NCBI GenBank assembly: GCA_944376695.1
Contig: CALWDM010000015.1
Location: 1 to 45,590, forward strand
Source: an uncultured Mediterraneibacter sp.
GTDB taxonomy: Bacteria > Bacillota > Clostridia > Lachnospirales > Lachnospiraceae
Direction: 5' to 3'
Length of the DNA stretch: 45,590 bases
Shown: positions 32,460 through 40,946 of the stretch, piece after piece
Layout: every line of letters starts with the position of its first letter
Numbering within the stretch: the stretch's first letter is position 1
Notes under the pieces: model-generated
What the model was told of the DNA's origin: nothing
Database searches by the model: none
The model's input: the letters and a program-made list of their open reading frames with translations, nothing else
Program-made: the position numbers and the translations under genes

Positions 32460-33217
32460 TGGCGTTACTGGATGTAAAAAATCTCGGCATTTCATTTGGC
32501 GGTCTCCGCGCGGTGAATGCATTTGACATATCGATCGAAAAGGAAGAGCTGTACGGCCTGATCGGGCCGAACGGGGCGGGAAAGACTACGGTTTTTAACC
32601 TGCTGACCGGGGTGTATAAGCCGGACAGCGGAAAAGTTCTCCTGGACGGTCAGGATATTACCGGAAAGAAGACCATTGATATCAGTAAGGCAGGGATCGC
32701 CCGGACATTCCAGAATATCCGTCTCTTTAAGAAGCTGAGCGTGCTGGATAATGTAAAGGCAGGGCTCCACAACAGGCATCCTTATTCCACTCTGGAAGGG
32801 ATCCTGCGTCTGCCGGGATACCGCAGGGCAGAGCGGGAGATGGATGAGAAGGCGATGGACCTGCTCAAAGTGTTTGACCTGGAAAACTACGCGCATGTAG
32901 ATGCGGCGAACCTTCCGTACGGTCAGCAGAGAAGGCTGGAGATCGCGAGAGCCCTGGCGACAGAGCCGAAGCTCCTTTTGCTGGACGAGCCGGCGGCCGG
33001 CATGAACCCCAATGAGACGGGCGAGCTGATGGATATGATCCGCTTCGTCCGGGAGGAGTTCCACATGACGATCCTCCTGATCGAGCATGATATGAAACTT
33101 GTAAGCGGTATCTGTGAGAGACTGACCGTGCTGAACTTCGGAGAGACGCTCTCTCAGGGCAGGACGCCGGACGTCTTAAACGACCCGCAGGTCATCACTG
33201 CGTATCTTGGAGAATAG
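32459..33217 (+). CDS. livG: Branched-chain amino acid ABC ATPase LivG
   Basis: This 252-residue ATPase contains Walker A GPNGAGKTT, the LivG-specific stretch AGIARTFQNIRLFKKLSVLDN, a signature region LPYGQQRRLEIARAL (LPYG in place of LSGG, as usual in LivG), Walker B LLLLDEPAAGMNP, and the H-loop IEHDM. ATG 32459 has AAAGGAGG 10 nt upstream; the frame could extend to 32405 only inside livM. It pairs with LivF as a heterodimer. Confidence 0.93.
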   Translation: MALLDVKNLGISFGGLRAVNAFDISIEKEELYGLIGPNGAGKTTVFNLLTGVYKPDSGKVLLDGQDITGKKTIDISKAGIARTFQNIRLFKKLSVLDNVKAGLHNRHPYSTLEGILRLPGYRRAEREMDEKAMDLLKVFDLENYAHVDAANLPYGQQRRLEIARALATEPKLLLLDEPAAGMNPNETGELMDMIRFVREEFHMTILLIEHDMKLVSGICERLTVLNFGETLSQGRTPDVLNDPQVITAYLGE

Positions 33218-33232
33218 GAGGGGACGTTGATT

Positions 33233-33943
33233 ATGGCAATGCTTGAAGTAAAAGATCTTGAAGTATATTACGGTGTGATCCAGGCGATCAAGGGTATCTC
33301 TTTCCATGTCGGTCAGGGGGAAGTCATCGCCCTGATCGGAGCCAACGGCGCGGGCAAGACAACGACCCTGCACACAGTGACAGGCCTGATCTCGCCGAAA
33401 AACGGACATGTGCTGTTTGAGGGAAAAGACATCACAAAAGTACCGGCGCATAAGATTGTGTCCATGGGAATGGCGCATGTACCGGAGGGGCGGCGTGTAT
33501 TCGCGGAACTGAGTGTGTATGAAAACCTGAAGATGGGCGCGTATACAAGGAAGGATAAAAATGAGATCGAGGAGAGCCTGAAAAATGTCTATAAGCGTTT
33601 CCCCCGCCTGGAAGAGAGAAGGAACCAGATGGCGGGAACATTAAGCGGCGGCGAGCAGCAGATGCTTGCGATGGGGAGGGCGCTCATGTCAAAGCCGAAG
33701 CTCATCCTCATGGATGAGCCCTCCATGGGACTTTCTCCGATCATGGTAAATGAGATTTTTGATATTATCCGTTCGGTGAGCGAGAGCGGTACCACGGTGC
33801 TTCTCGTCGAGCAGAACGCGAAGAAGGCGCTTTCCATAGCAGACCGGGCATATGTACTGGAGACAGGAAAGATCGTCCTGGAAGGGAAGGCAAAAGACCT
33901 TCTGGAGGATGACTCTATTAAGAAAGCTTATCTTGGGGAGTAA
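33233..33943 (+). CDS. livF: Branched-chain amino acid ABC ATPase LivF
   Basis: This 236-residue ATPase contains Walker A GANGAGKTTT, the LivF motif GMAHVPEGRRVFAELSVYEN, signature LSGGEQQMLAMGRAL, Walker B LILMDEPSMGLSP, and ending typical of LivF (LLEDDSIKKAYLGE). AGGAGGGG is 8 nt upstream of ATG 33233. No substrate-binding protein gene (livJ/livK) follows or precedes the set within this window. Confidence 0.93.
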   Translation: MAMLEVKDLEVYYGVIQAIKGISFHVGQGEVIALIGANGAGKTTTLHTVTGLISPKNGHVLFEGKDITKVPAHKIVSMGMAHVPEGRRVFAELSVYENLKMGAYTRKDKNEIEESLKNVYKRFPRLEERRNQMAGTLSGGEQQMLAMGRALMSKPKLILMDEPSMGLSPIMVNEIFDIIRSVSESGTTVLLVEQNAKKALSIADRAYVLETGKIVLEGKAKDLLEDDSIKKAYLGE

Positions 33944-33958
33944 AGGAGGCGCATTCTT

Positions 33959-34579
33959 ATGAAAAATATTGTAATCACTATCTCAAGGCAGTACGGGAGC
34001 GGAGGGCGGACCATCGGCGCGATGCTTGCTCATGAGCTGGGGATCAACTGTTACAGCCGCGAGCTGCTGCGCATGGCGTCAGAGGACAGCGGGATCAATG
34101 AAAGGCTTTTCGGCATGTCTGACGAGAAGCTCCGCCGCGCAGGCTGGCTCCGGCTTCTGAGCCGGCCTTATGAGGGAGAGCTGCTCCCGCCAGAGGATAA
34201 AGGATTTACGTCTGACGACAATCTTTTCAATTATCAGGCCAAGATTATCAGGGAACTGGCCGCGAAGGAATCCTGCGTCATCGTCGGAAGATGCGCGGAC
34301 TATGTGCTGAAGGATTATCCGAATGTGATGAGTGTGTTTATCCATGCGGACAGGAAGTTCTGCATGGAACGCGCTATGGAGCGCCACAGCATGACCGGGA
34401 AAGAGATGGAAAAGTACATCCAGAAGACCGATGAGTACAGGAGTGATTTCTATCGCTATCACACAGGACATGAGTGGGCGGACGCAAGGAATTATGATCT
34501 CTGCCTGAACAGCGGAAAGCTGGGATTCGAGAAATGCGTGGAAGAGATCAGAGCCTATATGAAAATACGCTTCGAGTAG
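33959..34579 (+). CDS. Cytidylate kinase-like family protein
   Basis: This 206-residue protein belongs to the cytidylate-kinase-like (AAK6-type) family found widely in clostridia. The N-terminus ITISRQYGSGGRTIGAMLA is the family P-loop with the usual Lys replaced by Arg. CVIVGRCADYVLKDYPNVMSV and FIHADRKFCMERAMERH supply the core fold. It follows livF by 15 nt with AAAGGAGGC as ribosome binding site, so it may be cotranscribed with the transporter, though no functional link is known. The substrate is undetermined. Confidence 0.8.
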   Translation: MKNIVITISRQYGSGGRTIGAMLAHELGINCYSRELLRMASEDSGINERLFGMSDEKLRRAGWLRLLSRPYEGELLPPEDKGFTSDDNLFNYQAKIIRELAAKESCVIVGRCADYVLKDYPNVMSVFIHADRKFCMERAMERHSMTGKEMEKYIQKTDEYRSDFYRYHTGHEWADARNYDLCLNSGKLGFEKCVEEIRAYMKIRFE

Positions 34580-34582
34580 AAT

Positions 34583-34693
34583 CACTGGAAAATCCGAAAC
34601 TATGCGAAATACAGAAATCAGCAGGGAGCAGCCCGTCTTCGGCGCAGACAATTTCCCTGCTGATTTCAACGCATAGTTTCGGATTTTATAGTG
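34583..34693. repeat. Palindromic intergenic element, family A copy 1
   Basis: A long imperfect palindrome starts with CACT, continues AAAATCCGAAACTATGCG, then CAGCAGGGA, a loop containing GTCTTCGGCG, and mirrors as TCCCTGCTG, CGCATAGTTTCGGATTTT and AGTG. The same family occurs at 44911-45009 with compensatory changes in both stem arms (CCGAAAC/GTTTCGG here, CCGGGAC/GTCCCGG there). It lies 4 nt after a stop codon with no simple T-tract, so it is a repeat or structured RNA rather than a standard terminator. Confidence 0.85.
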
Positions 34694-34742
34694 CCAGGAG
34701 AAGGAAAATGTGTTACACTTCTATTTACGGGAGGGTTTGCAC

Positions 34743-35633
34743 ATGGAAGCTTACACCAGTTTTGCGTCGGTGTACGACACATTTATGGACAATGTCCCCT
34801 ACGGGGAGTGGGGAACCTATATACACAGCCTGCTGTGCAGGTATGGCGTGAAGGACGGGCTCGTCCTGGATCTGGGATGCGGCACGGGGACGATGACGGA
34901 GATCCTCGCAGGATTTGGGTATGACATGATCGGGGTGGACAATTCCGGGGATATGCTTGAGCTTGCGGTGGAGAAGCGGCTTGCGTCCGGGCATGACATC
35001 CTTTATCTCCTCCAGGATATGCGGGAATTTGAACTGTACGGCACGGTCCGGGCAGTGGTGAGCGTGTGCGACTCCGTGAATTATATCACTGAGCCGGAGG
35101 AGCTTGCCGAAGTGTTCCGGCTGGTCAATAATTATCTTGATCCCGGCGGGATCTTTCTTTTTGATTTTAATACAGAGTACAAGTACCGTGAAGTCATGGG
35201 GGACTGCACGATCGCGGAGGACCGCGGGGACTGCAGTTTTATATGGGAGAACTGTTATTATGAAGAGGAGAAGCTCAATGAATATCACCTGACTCTTTTT
35301 ATCAGAGAAGGAGTGGCTCCGGAGCGGATCTCTTCCGGACAGGATGAAGCCGGGGAGGAAAATGATGCAGATGATAACGGCGCTCTGTACCGGAAATACA
35401 GAGAGACACATTTCCAGAGGGGGTATACTCTGGAGGAGATCCGGGAACTGCTAAGCAGTGCGGGGCTTGTTTTCCAGGCTGCGTATGATATGGATACAGG
35501 GGAAGCGGCATGGGAAAAGAGCGAGAGGATCTGTGTGATCGCCCGGGAGTGCGGGAAACGGCCGCCAGAGGAGAGCGGACCGGCACAGGAAGCCGGAGAA
35601 AGCGGGCCGGCACAGGAAGCCCGGGAAGTATAA
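34743..35633 (+). CDS. Class I SAM-dependent methyltransferase
   Basis: The 296-residue protein has an N-terminal helix YTSFASVYDTFMDNVPYGEW typical of this clostridial methyltransferase family, motif I VLDLGCGTGTMTEIL (about residues 40-54), motif II MIGVDNSGDML, and a strand DPGGIFLFDFNTEYK. The acceptor is unknown. The C-terminal 20 residues contain the duplicated string ESGPAQEA, a small tandem repeat in the DNA. ATG 34743 is chosen because GGGAGGG is 7 nt upstream. The hslO gene follows after 44 nt; in many clostridia these two are neighbours. Confidence 0.85.
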   Translation: MEAYTSFASVYDTFMDNVPYGEWGTYIHSLLCRYGVKDGLVLDLGCGTGTMTEILAGFGYDMIGVDNSGDMLELAVEKRLASGHDILYLLQDMREFELYGTVRAVVSVCDSVNYITEPEELAEVFRLVNNYLDPGGIFLFDFNTEYKYREVMGDCTIAEDRGDCSFIWENCYYEEEKLNEYHLTLFIREGVAPERISSGQDEAGEENDADDNGALYRKYRETHFQRGYTLEEIRELLSSAGLVFQAAYDMDTGEAAWEKSERICVIARECGKRPPEESGPAQEAGESGPAQEAREV

Positions 35634-35677
35634 ATTGAGCGAAAGAAAAAGAGTTTGATGACAGGAGATTGGGAAAG

Positions 35678-36553
35678 ATGGCAGATTATCTTGTAAGAGC
35701 AGCAGCGGCAAATACGCAGATCCGCGCGTTTGCGGCAGTGACCACAGAGCTTGTGGAGGAGGCGCGGCAGCGTCACGGGACCAGCCCTGTGGCGACGGCG
35801 GCGCTCGGACGGCTTCTGACCGGCGGGGCGATGATGGGAAGCATGATGAAGAATGACACGGACATGCTGACGATCCAGATCAAATGCTCAGGGCCGATCG
35901 GGGGGCTGACAGTGACAGCGGACAGCCAGGGAAATGTGAAAGGATATGTCCATGACCCGGAAGTGATCCTCCCGCCGAAAAACGGCAAGCTGGATGTGGG
36001 CGGAGCGCTGGGACAGGGCGTGATGACAGTGATCAAGGACATGGGGCTCAAAGAGCCTTATTCCGGGCAGACGATCCTTCAGACCGGGGAGATCGCGGAG
36101 GACCTGACGTATTATTTTGCCACGTCAGAGCAGGTGCCGTCTTCTGTGGGGCTGGGCGTGCTCATGGAGAAGAAGAATACCGTGCGCTGCGCAGGCGGTT
36201 TTATCGTGCAGGTGATGCCGTTTATCGAGGACGAGGCGCTCAATAAGCTGGAAGAGAATATCCGGAACCTCCAGTCCGTGACTTCTATGCTGGACAACGG
36301 GCACACGCCGGAAGAGATGCTCTCGCAGGTGCTGGAAGGGCTGGACCTGGAGATCACGGATACAATGCCGGCGCGGTTTTACTGTAACTGTTCGAAAGAA
36401 CGGATCGAGAAAGCGATCATCAGCATCGGGAAGAAGGATATCCAGTCCATGATCGATGACGGGGAAGACATTGAAGTGAAATGTCATTTCTGCAATACAG
36501 CATACAACTATACTGTGGAAGAATTAAAAGAGCTGCTGAAGAAAAGCAGATAG
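35678..36553 (+). CDS. hslO: Redox-regulated chaperone Hsp33
   Basis: This 291-residue holdase is activated by disulfide formation during oxidative unfolding. The N-terminal domain begins DYLVRAAAANTQIRAFAA, and GGLTVTADSQGNVKGYVHDP is a family hallmark. The C-terminal zinc switch is FYCNCS near residue 233 and KCHFC near residue 265; all four cysteines are present. ATG 35678 has AGGAG 10 nt upstream; a TTG at 35669 is possible but lies too close to that site. Confidence 0.95.
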   Translation: MADYLVRAAAANTQIRAFAAVTTELVEEARQRHGTSPVATAALGRLLTGGAMMGSMMKNDTDMLTIQIKCSGPIGGLTVTADSQGNVKGYVHDPEVILPPKNGKLDVGGALGQGVMTVIKDMGLKEPYSGQTILQTGEIAEDLTYYFATSEQVPSSVGLGVLMEKKNTVRCAGGFIVQVMPFIEDEALNKLEENIRNLQSVTSMLDNGHTPEEMLSQVLEGLDLEITDTMPARFYCNCSKERIEKAIISIGKKDIQSMIDDGEDIEVKCHFCNTAYNYTVEELKELLKKSR

Positions 36554-36687
36554 GTAAGGCAGATGTAAGTGCTGGTCAGACAACCCAGAGCAGCAGAAGC
36601 GGCAGAACCGAAGCAGTAAACGCAGACCAGTAAGCATGAAGACGGTCCGGGAGAAAATGTCTGCCCGGGCGGGAAGGTGGAGAGAAG

Positions 36688-38604
36688 ATGAGACATGGAT
36701 TTGTAAAAGTGGCGGCAGCTACGCCGGACATCCGGGTGGCGGATGTGGAATACAATACAGAGAATATATGCAGGGCGATCGGCGAGGCATGCGAAAGGAA
36801 AGCAAAGATCATCGTATTCCCGGAGCTCTGCATCACCGGATATACATGCGGGGATCTTTTTACCCAGGACGCACTCCTCGAGGCGGCGCGCAGGGCGCTG
36901 CTGCATATCGCAGAATATACGGAGGACAGAGATATCCTTGCATTTGTGGGGATGCCGCTGGCTGTAAGAGGGAAGCTTTACAATACCGCGGCGGCGCTGA
37001 ACCGGGGGAAAATCCTCGGATTTACGACAAAGACATTTCTCCCGAACTATGCGGAGTTCTATGAGATGAGGCAGTTTACGCCGGGACCGGACCAGGCAGG
37101 GTATCTCCTGTTCGAGGGGGAGCAGGTGCCCTTTGGCCCCCAGATCCTGTTCGAGGCTTCCGGCATGGAGGATCTGATCGTGTCCGCGGAGATCTGCGAG
37201 GATGTGTGGTCTCCTGTGCCGCCCAGCATACAGGCGGCGATCGAGGGAGCGACTGTGATCGTCAATTGTTCTGCCAGCGATGAGACGATCGGAAAGGACA
37301 CTTACCGCAGGGAGCTGATCGCCGGGCAGTCTGCAAGGCTGATCGCGGGGTATGTGTACGCCAATGCCGGGGAAGGGGAATCCACCACGGACGTTGTGTT
37401 CGGCGGGCACAATATCATCGCGGAGAACGGAGCAGTCCTCAAAGAAGCTGCGAGATATAAAAATGAGATCATTTATTCTGAGTTTGACCTGAAGCGCATC
37501 GTCAGCGAGCGGCGGAAGAATACGACCTTCCAGGCTGACCCGGATGGGACGCTCATGCGCGTGCCCTTTACTGTGGAAAAGGAAGATGTGGAGCTGACGA
37601 GGGCGTTCCCGAAGACGCCGTTCGTCCCGTCCGATGAGAGTGCGCGGGCGGAGCGGTGCGAGGAAATACTGACGATCCAGGCGATGGGGCTGAAAAAGCG
37701 TCTGGCGCATACAAATTCAAAAACCGCGGTTGTGGGAATCTCAGGGGGGCTTGACTCTACCCTGGCGCTTCTTGTGGCTGCCTGTGCCTTTGACATGCTC
37801 GGAAGAGATAAGAAGGATATCATCGCAGTGACCATGCCCTGCTTCGGGACAACGGACCGCACGTACCAGAATGCCTGCGAGATGTCGAAGAAGACAGGGG
37901 CGACACTCAGAGAGGTGCCCATCGCAGAGGCGGTGAAGGTACACTTCCGGGATATCGGCCAGGATCCGGAGAAGCATGATGTGACTTATGAAAACTCTCA
38001 GGCGAGGGAGCGCACCCAGGTGCTGATGGACATCGCGAACCGGACAGGCGGCATGGTGATCGGGACCGGGGATATGTCGGAGCTTGCGCTCGGCTGGGCG
38101 ACTTACAACGGGGACCATATGTCCATGTACGGTGTGAATGCGTCCGTGCCGAAGACGCTGGTGCGCCATCTTGTGAAATACGCGGCGGATGAGACGAAAG
38201 ACCAGGAGCTGAAAAGGGTGCTCTATGACGTGCTGGACACTCCGGTGAGCCCGGAGCTGCTGCCGCCAAAGGACGGGGATATCGCGCAGAAGACAGAAGA
38301 CCTTGTGGGGCCATATGAGCTGCATGATTTCTTCCTCTATTATATGCTGCGCTTCGGATATGAACCGGCAAAGATTTTCCGGCTCGCGAAGAGAGCGTTT
38401 GAAGGGGATTATGACGGCGAAGTGATCCTGAAGTGGCTGAAAACATTCTGCCGGAGATTTTTCTCCCAGCAGTTTAAGCGCTCCTGTCTTCCGGACGGAC
38501 CGAAGGTGGGGACAGTGGCGCTCTCGCCCAGAGGGGACTGGAGGATGCCAAGCGACGCCTGCGCCGCGGTCTGGATGAAAGAACTGGATGAGATAGAGAT
38601 ATAG
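36688..38604 (+). CDS. nadE: Glutamine-dependent NAD+ synthetase
   Basis: This 638-residue two-domain enzyme makes NAD from deamido-NAD using glutamine. The N-terminal nitrilase domain shows Glu in FPELCITGY, Lys in KTFLPNYAEF, and Cys in SAEICEDVWSP, the expected E-K-C triad. The C-terminal synthetase domain has the P-loop VGISGGLDSTLAL near residue 350 and TGDMSELALGWATYNGDHMS. Length is typical of the long glutamine-dependent form. GGAGAG precedes the ATG. The 134-nt gap after hslO holds no clear signal. Confidence 0.95.
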   Translation: MRHGFVKVAAATPDIRVADVEYNTENICRAIGEACERKAKIIVFPELCITGYTCGDLFTQDALLEAARRALLHIAEYTEDRDILAFVGMPLAVRGKLYNTAAALNRGKILGFTTKTFLPNYAEFYEMRQFTPGPDQAGYLLFEGEQVPFGPQILFEASGMEDLIVSAEICEDVWSPVPPSIQAAIEGATVIVNCSASDETIGKDTYRRELIAGQSARLIAGYVYANAGEGESTTDVVFGGHNIIAENGAVLKEAARYKNEIIYSEFDLKRIVSERRKNTTFQADPDGTLMRVPFTVEKEDVELTRAFPKTPFVPSDESARAERCEEILTIQAMGLKKRLAHTNSKTAVVGISGGLDSTLALLVAACAFDMLGRDKKDIIAVTMPCFGTTDRTYQNACEMSKKTGATLREVPIAEAVKVHFRDIGQDPEKHDVTYENSQARERTQVLMDIANRTGGMVIGTGDMSELALGWATYNGDHMSMYGVNASVPKTLVRHLVKYAADETKDQELKRVLYDVLDTPVSPELLPPKDGDIAQKTEDLVGPYELHDFFLYYMLRFGYEPAKIFRLAKRAFEGDYDGEVILKWLKTFCRRFFSQQFKRSCLPDGPKVGTVALSPRGDWRMPSDACAAVWMKELDEIEI

Positions 38605-38699
38605 AGAAGATATGAGGCTCAGGAGAAAAAGGCAGAACGGAGACAGCGGGGAAACAGCCTGTGCAGGATCACGGGCAGACGGAACGGAGGAAAAGACAG

Positions 38700-39734
38700 A
38701 TGAAACTGATCAGGACAGAAGATGCGGCCGGAAGCGTGCTGTGCCATGACATTACCCAGATCATACCGGGCGTGGTCAAGGGCGCGGTATTCCGGAAAGG
38801 ACATGTGGTGACCGAAGAGGATATCCCTGTACTTCTCTCTGTGGGGAAGGAGCATCTCTATGTGTGGGAGAAGCAGGAGGGGATGCTCCACGAGAATAAC
38901 GCGGCGGAGATCCTCCGGCAGGTCTGCCAGGGAGAGCATATGGGCGCGTCGGAACCGAAAGAGGGAAAGATCGAGCTGACTGCGGAAGCGGACGGGCTTT
39001 TGAAGATCGACCGGGAGAAATTAAACGCGGTGAACGGGATGGGGCAGATGGTGATCGCCTCGCGCCACGGAGATTTCCCTGTGAAAGAGGGGGATAAGAT
39101 CGCCGGGATGCGCGTGGTGCCCCTTGTTATCGAAGAAGAGAAGATGAACCGTGTGAAAGAGATCTGCGGAGATGAGCCTGTCTTCCGCCTGCTTCCCTTC
39201 CGGGAGATGAAAGCAGGGATCGTGACGACCGGGAGCGAGGTGTACCACGGGCGGATCGAAGATAAATTCACACCTGTGGTGAAGGAAAAGCTGGAAGAAT
39301 ATCATGTGGAAGTGCTGGGAAATACCCTGTGCGACGACAGGCCTGAGATGGTGGAGGAGGCTGTCAGAGAGTGGATCGCAAAAGGCGCTGATCTTGTCGT
39401 GTGCACCGGCGGGATGAGCGTGGACCCGGACGACAGGACCCCGCTTGCTATCCGAAACGCGTCGGACGAGGTCATCACATACGGAGCACCGGTGCTGCCG
39501 GGGGCGATGTTCATGCTAGCGTATCATCGCGGAGACAGCGGAGAAACATGCATCCCGGTCATGGGGCTGCCGGGGTGTGTGATGTATGCAAAGCGCACGA
39601 TCTTTGACCTTGTGCTCCCGCGGATCGTGGCGGGAGAGAAGCTGTGCGCGGAGGATTTCTCTGTGCTGGGCGAGGGCGGGCTGTGCCTGAACTGTCCGGT
39701 GTGCACCTTCCCGAACTGCGGGTTCGGGAAATAG
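38700..39734 (+). CDS. Molybdopterin-binding (MoeA/MogA-like) protein with C-terminal Cys motif
   Basis: The 344-residue protein has the molybdopterin-binding MoCF fold in its second half (GIVTTGSEVYHGRIEDKF, DLVVCTGGMSVDPDD, GLPGCVMYAKRTIFD), as in MoeA, MogA and CinA. The N-terminal part (IRTEDAAGSVLCHDITQIIPG) is typical of the short MoeA-like proteins of anaerobes. The last 20 residues carry CLNCPVC...NCGFGK, a four-cysteine set that looks like a metal site. ATG 38700 has GGAGG 9 nt upstream. No other molybdenum-cofactor genes are in the window, so the client enzyme lies elsewhere. Confidence 0.82.
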   Translation: MKLIRTEDAAGSVLCHDITQIIPGVVKGAVFRKGHVVTEEDIPVLLSVGKEHLYVWEKQEGMLHENNAAEILRQVCQGEHMGASEPKEGKIELTAEADGLLKIDREKLNAVNGMGQMVIASRHGDFPVKEGDKIAGMRVVPLVIEEEKMNRVKEICGDEPVFRLLPFREMKAGIVTTGSEVYHGRIEDKFTPVVKEKLEEYHVEVLGNTLCDDRPEMVEEAVREWIAKGADLVVCTGGMSVDPDDRTPLAIRNASDEVITYGAPVLPGAMFMLAYHRGDSGETCIPVMGLPGCVMYAKRTIFDLVLPRIVAGEKLCAEDFSVLGEGGLCLNCPVCTFPNCGFGK

Positions 39735-39787
39735 GAACAGAATACTGACTGGAAAGAAGAGCGGGCAGAGGTCTGCCAGCTGTCCGG

Positions 39788-40678
39788 TCACAGATCTTTC
39801 AAGGCGCTCTGCCTCCATCTTCCCGGCGGCTGTCCGTATTTCCTCTTAAAAATGCGGTTAAAATAAGAGAGATTGTCAAAGCCGCATTTTTCAGCGACCT
39901 CTGTGACAGGATCATCGGAGGAACGGAGCAGGCGCTCTGACATCGTGAGGCGGTAATCGTTCAGATACTCGATAAAGCCGGTCCCCATATGGGATTTGAA
40001 AAATTTCATAAAATGAGACTTACTGTAATAGGTAAGCGCCGCCATATCATCGATCGTGATATGACCGGTATAATGCTCTTCTACATATTTCAGGATGGTC
40101 TTCATCTTTTCCAGAGACTTTGTCTGCGGGGCAGGCGCAGTCTCTTTTTTCTGCCTGTTGGAGACGAGCAGGAAAAAGAACAAAAACAAATGTCCCTTTA
40201 CCGCGAGCTGGTAACCGTCCGGGCGGGTGGCGCAGAGGAGGTCGATCTCGCGGATGCACTCGGAAGCAGGCTGATACCAGGAGAGCGCCGGGGTAAGGTA
40301 GGACTCGGAGGGAAGTTTTCCTTCCAGAAACGGTGTGATATATTTTGCGGCGCACAGGTCATCGCTCCCGGATATGAGCAGATCCGGCCTGAAAATGATA
40401 TTTTCGTATTCCATGACATAATTGCCATCCTGCCCGATGGAGTGGAGCTGTCCGGGGCGGATGACGATGATATCGCCGGACGTGACCGTGCGCTTCTGAA
40501 AGTCAGAGGATACGACGCCCCTGCCTTTTTTTATGACGATGAGTTCCGCCTCAGAGTGCCAGTGCAGGGGCACTCCCGGGAAGTCGCGCGGGATGGAGCA
40601 CAGATAGGTGTTGTAGGGAAAATCCGCAGCGGTGTGGGATTTCGTCTCGTGGTAATTCTGGTATTCACTGATATTCAT
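39788..40678 (-). CDS. AraC-family transcriptional regulator with cupin sensor
   Basis: This 296-residue regulator has an N-terminal cupin-like domain (PLHWHSEAELIVIKKGRG, DIIVIRPGQLHSI) that would bind a small ligand, commonly a sugar. Its C-terminal AraC double helix-turn-helix (about 195-290) shows ITIDDMAALTYYSKSHFMKFFKS and VTEVAEKCGFDNLSYFNRIFKRKYGQPPGRWR. The start at 40678 has GAGG 9 nt upstream; a frame extension of 24 residues lacks support and overlaps the promoter. It is divergent from the glgP-malQ pair and separated by an inverted-repeat element, so control of glycogen/maltodextrin use is likely but inferred. Confidence 0.88.
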   Translation of the reverse strand: MNISEYQNYHETKSHTAADFPYNTYLCSIPRDFPGVPLHWHSEAELIVIKKGRGVVSSDFQKRTVTSGDIIVIRPGQLHSIGQDGNYVMEYENIIFRPDLLISGSDDLCAAKYITPFLEGKLPSESYLTPALSWYQPASECIREIDLLCATRPDGYQLAVKGHLFLFFFLLVSNRQKKETAPAPQTKSLEKMKTILKYVEEHYTGHITIDDMAALTYYSKSHFMKFFKSHMGTGFIEYLNDYRLTMSERLLRSSDDPVTEVAEKCGFDNLSYFNRIFKRKYGQPPGRWRQSALKDL

Positions 40679-40701
40679 AAGATCAACCTCGCTTTGATAG
40701 T

Positions 40702-40755
40702 ATTGTACAATGAAAAGAAACAATATTGCAAGAAATATCTGAGAAAACATATTAT
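40702..40755. promoter_or_regulatory. Divergent promoters sharing one -35 hexamer
   Basis: The palindromic hexamer TTGCAA (40726-40731) can serve both strands. Leftward it is 18 nt from TACAAT (plus 40702-40707), for the AraC gene. Rightward it is 18 nt from TATTAT (40750-40755), for glgP. Overlapping -35 elements would make the two promoters mutually exclusive. Confidence 0.45.
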
Positions 40756-40769
40756 ACTGCTAAATAAAG

Positions 40770-40877
40770 GTTACTGTTCACACCGTACTCCTAAGCAGTC
40801 TTAGCACGAAGTGCGGAACTGGAGCGCGTTAGCGCGACGAGTGCGCATGCGGGCGGCGGTTAGGTGTGAACAGTAAC
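40770..40877. repeat. MITE-like element with 15-bp perfect terminal inverted repeats
   Basis: GTTACTGTTCACACC (40770-40784) is matched exactly by GGTGTGAACAGTAAC (40863-40877). The 78-nt interior holds GCAC-GAA-GTGC and GCGC-GTTA-GCGC hairpins and is GC-rich, unlike the AT-rich flanks. It has no ORF. It lies between the candidate promoter and the glgP ribosome binding site, so it would be part of the glgP 5' UTR. Confidence 0.75.
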
Positions 40878-40946
40878 AACATAGTTTGCAGTCCGCGCGG
40901 GATGCGGCGGGCAGGATTTCACAGGATATTTCGAAAGGAGATTATC

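Noticed and set aside
39989-40804. 271-codon plus-strand frame across the AraC gene
   Set aside because: The AraC helix-turn-helix and cupin motifs on the minus strand are decisive, and the plus-strand start has no ribosome binding site.
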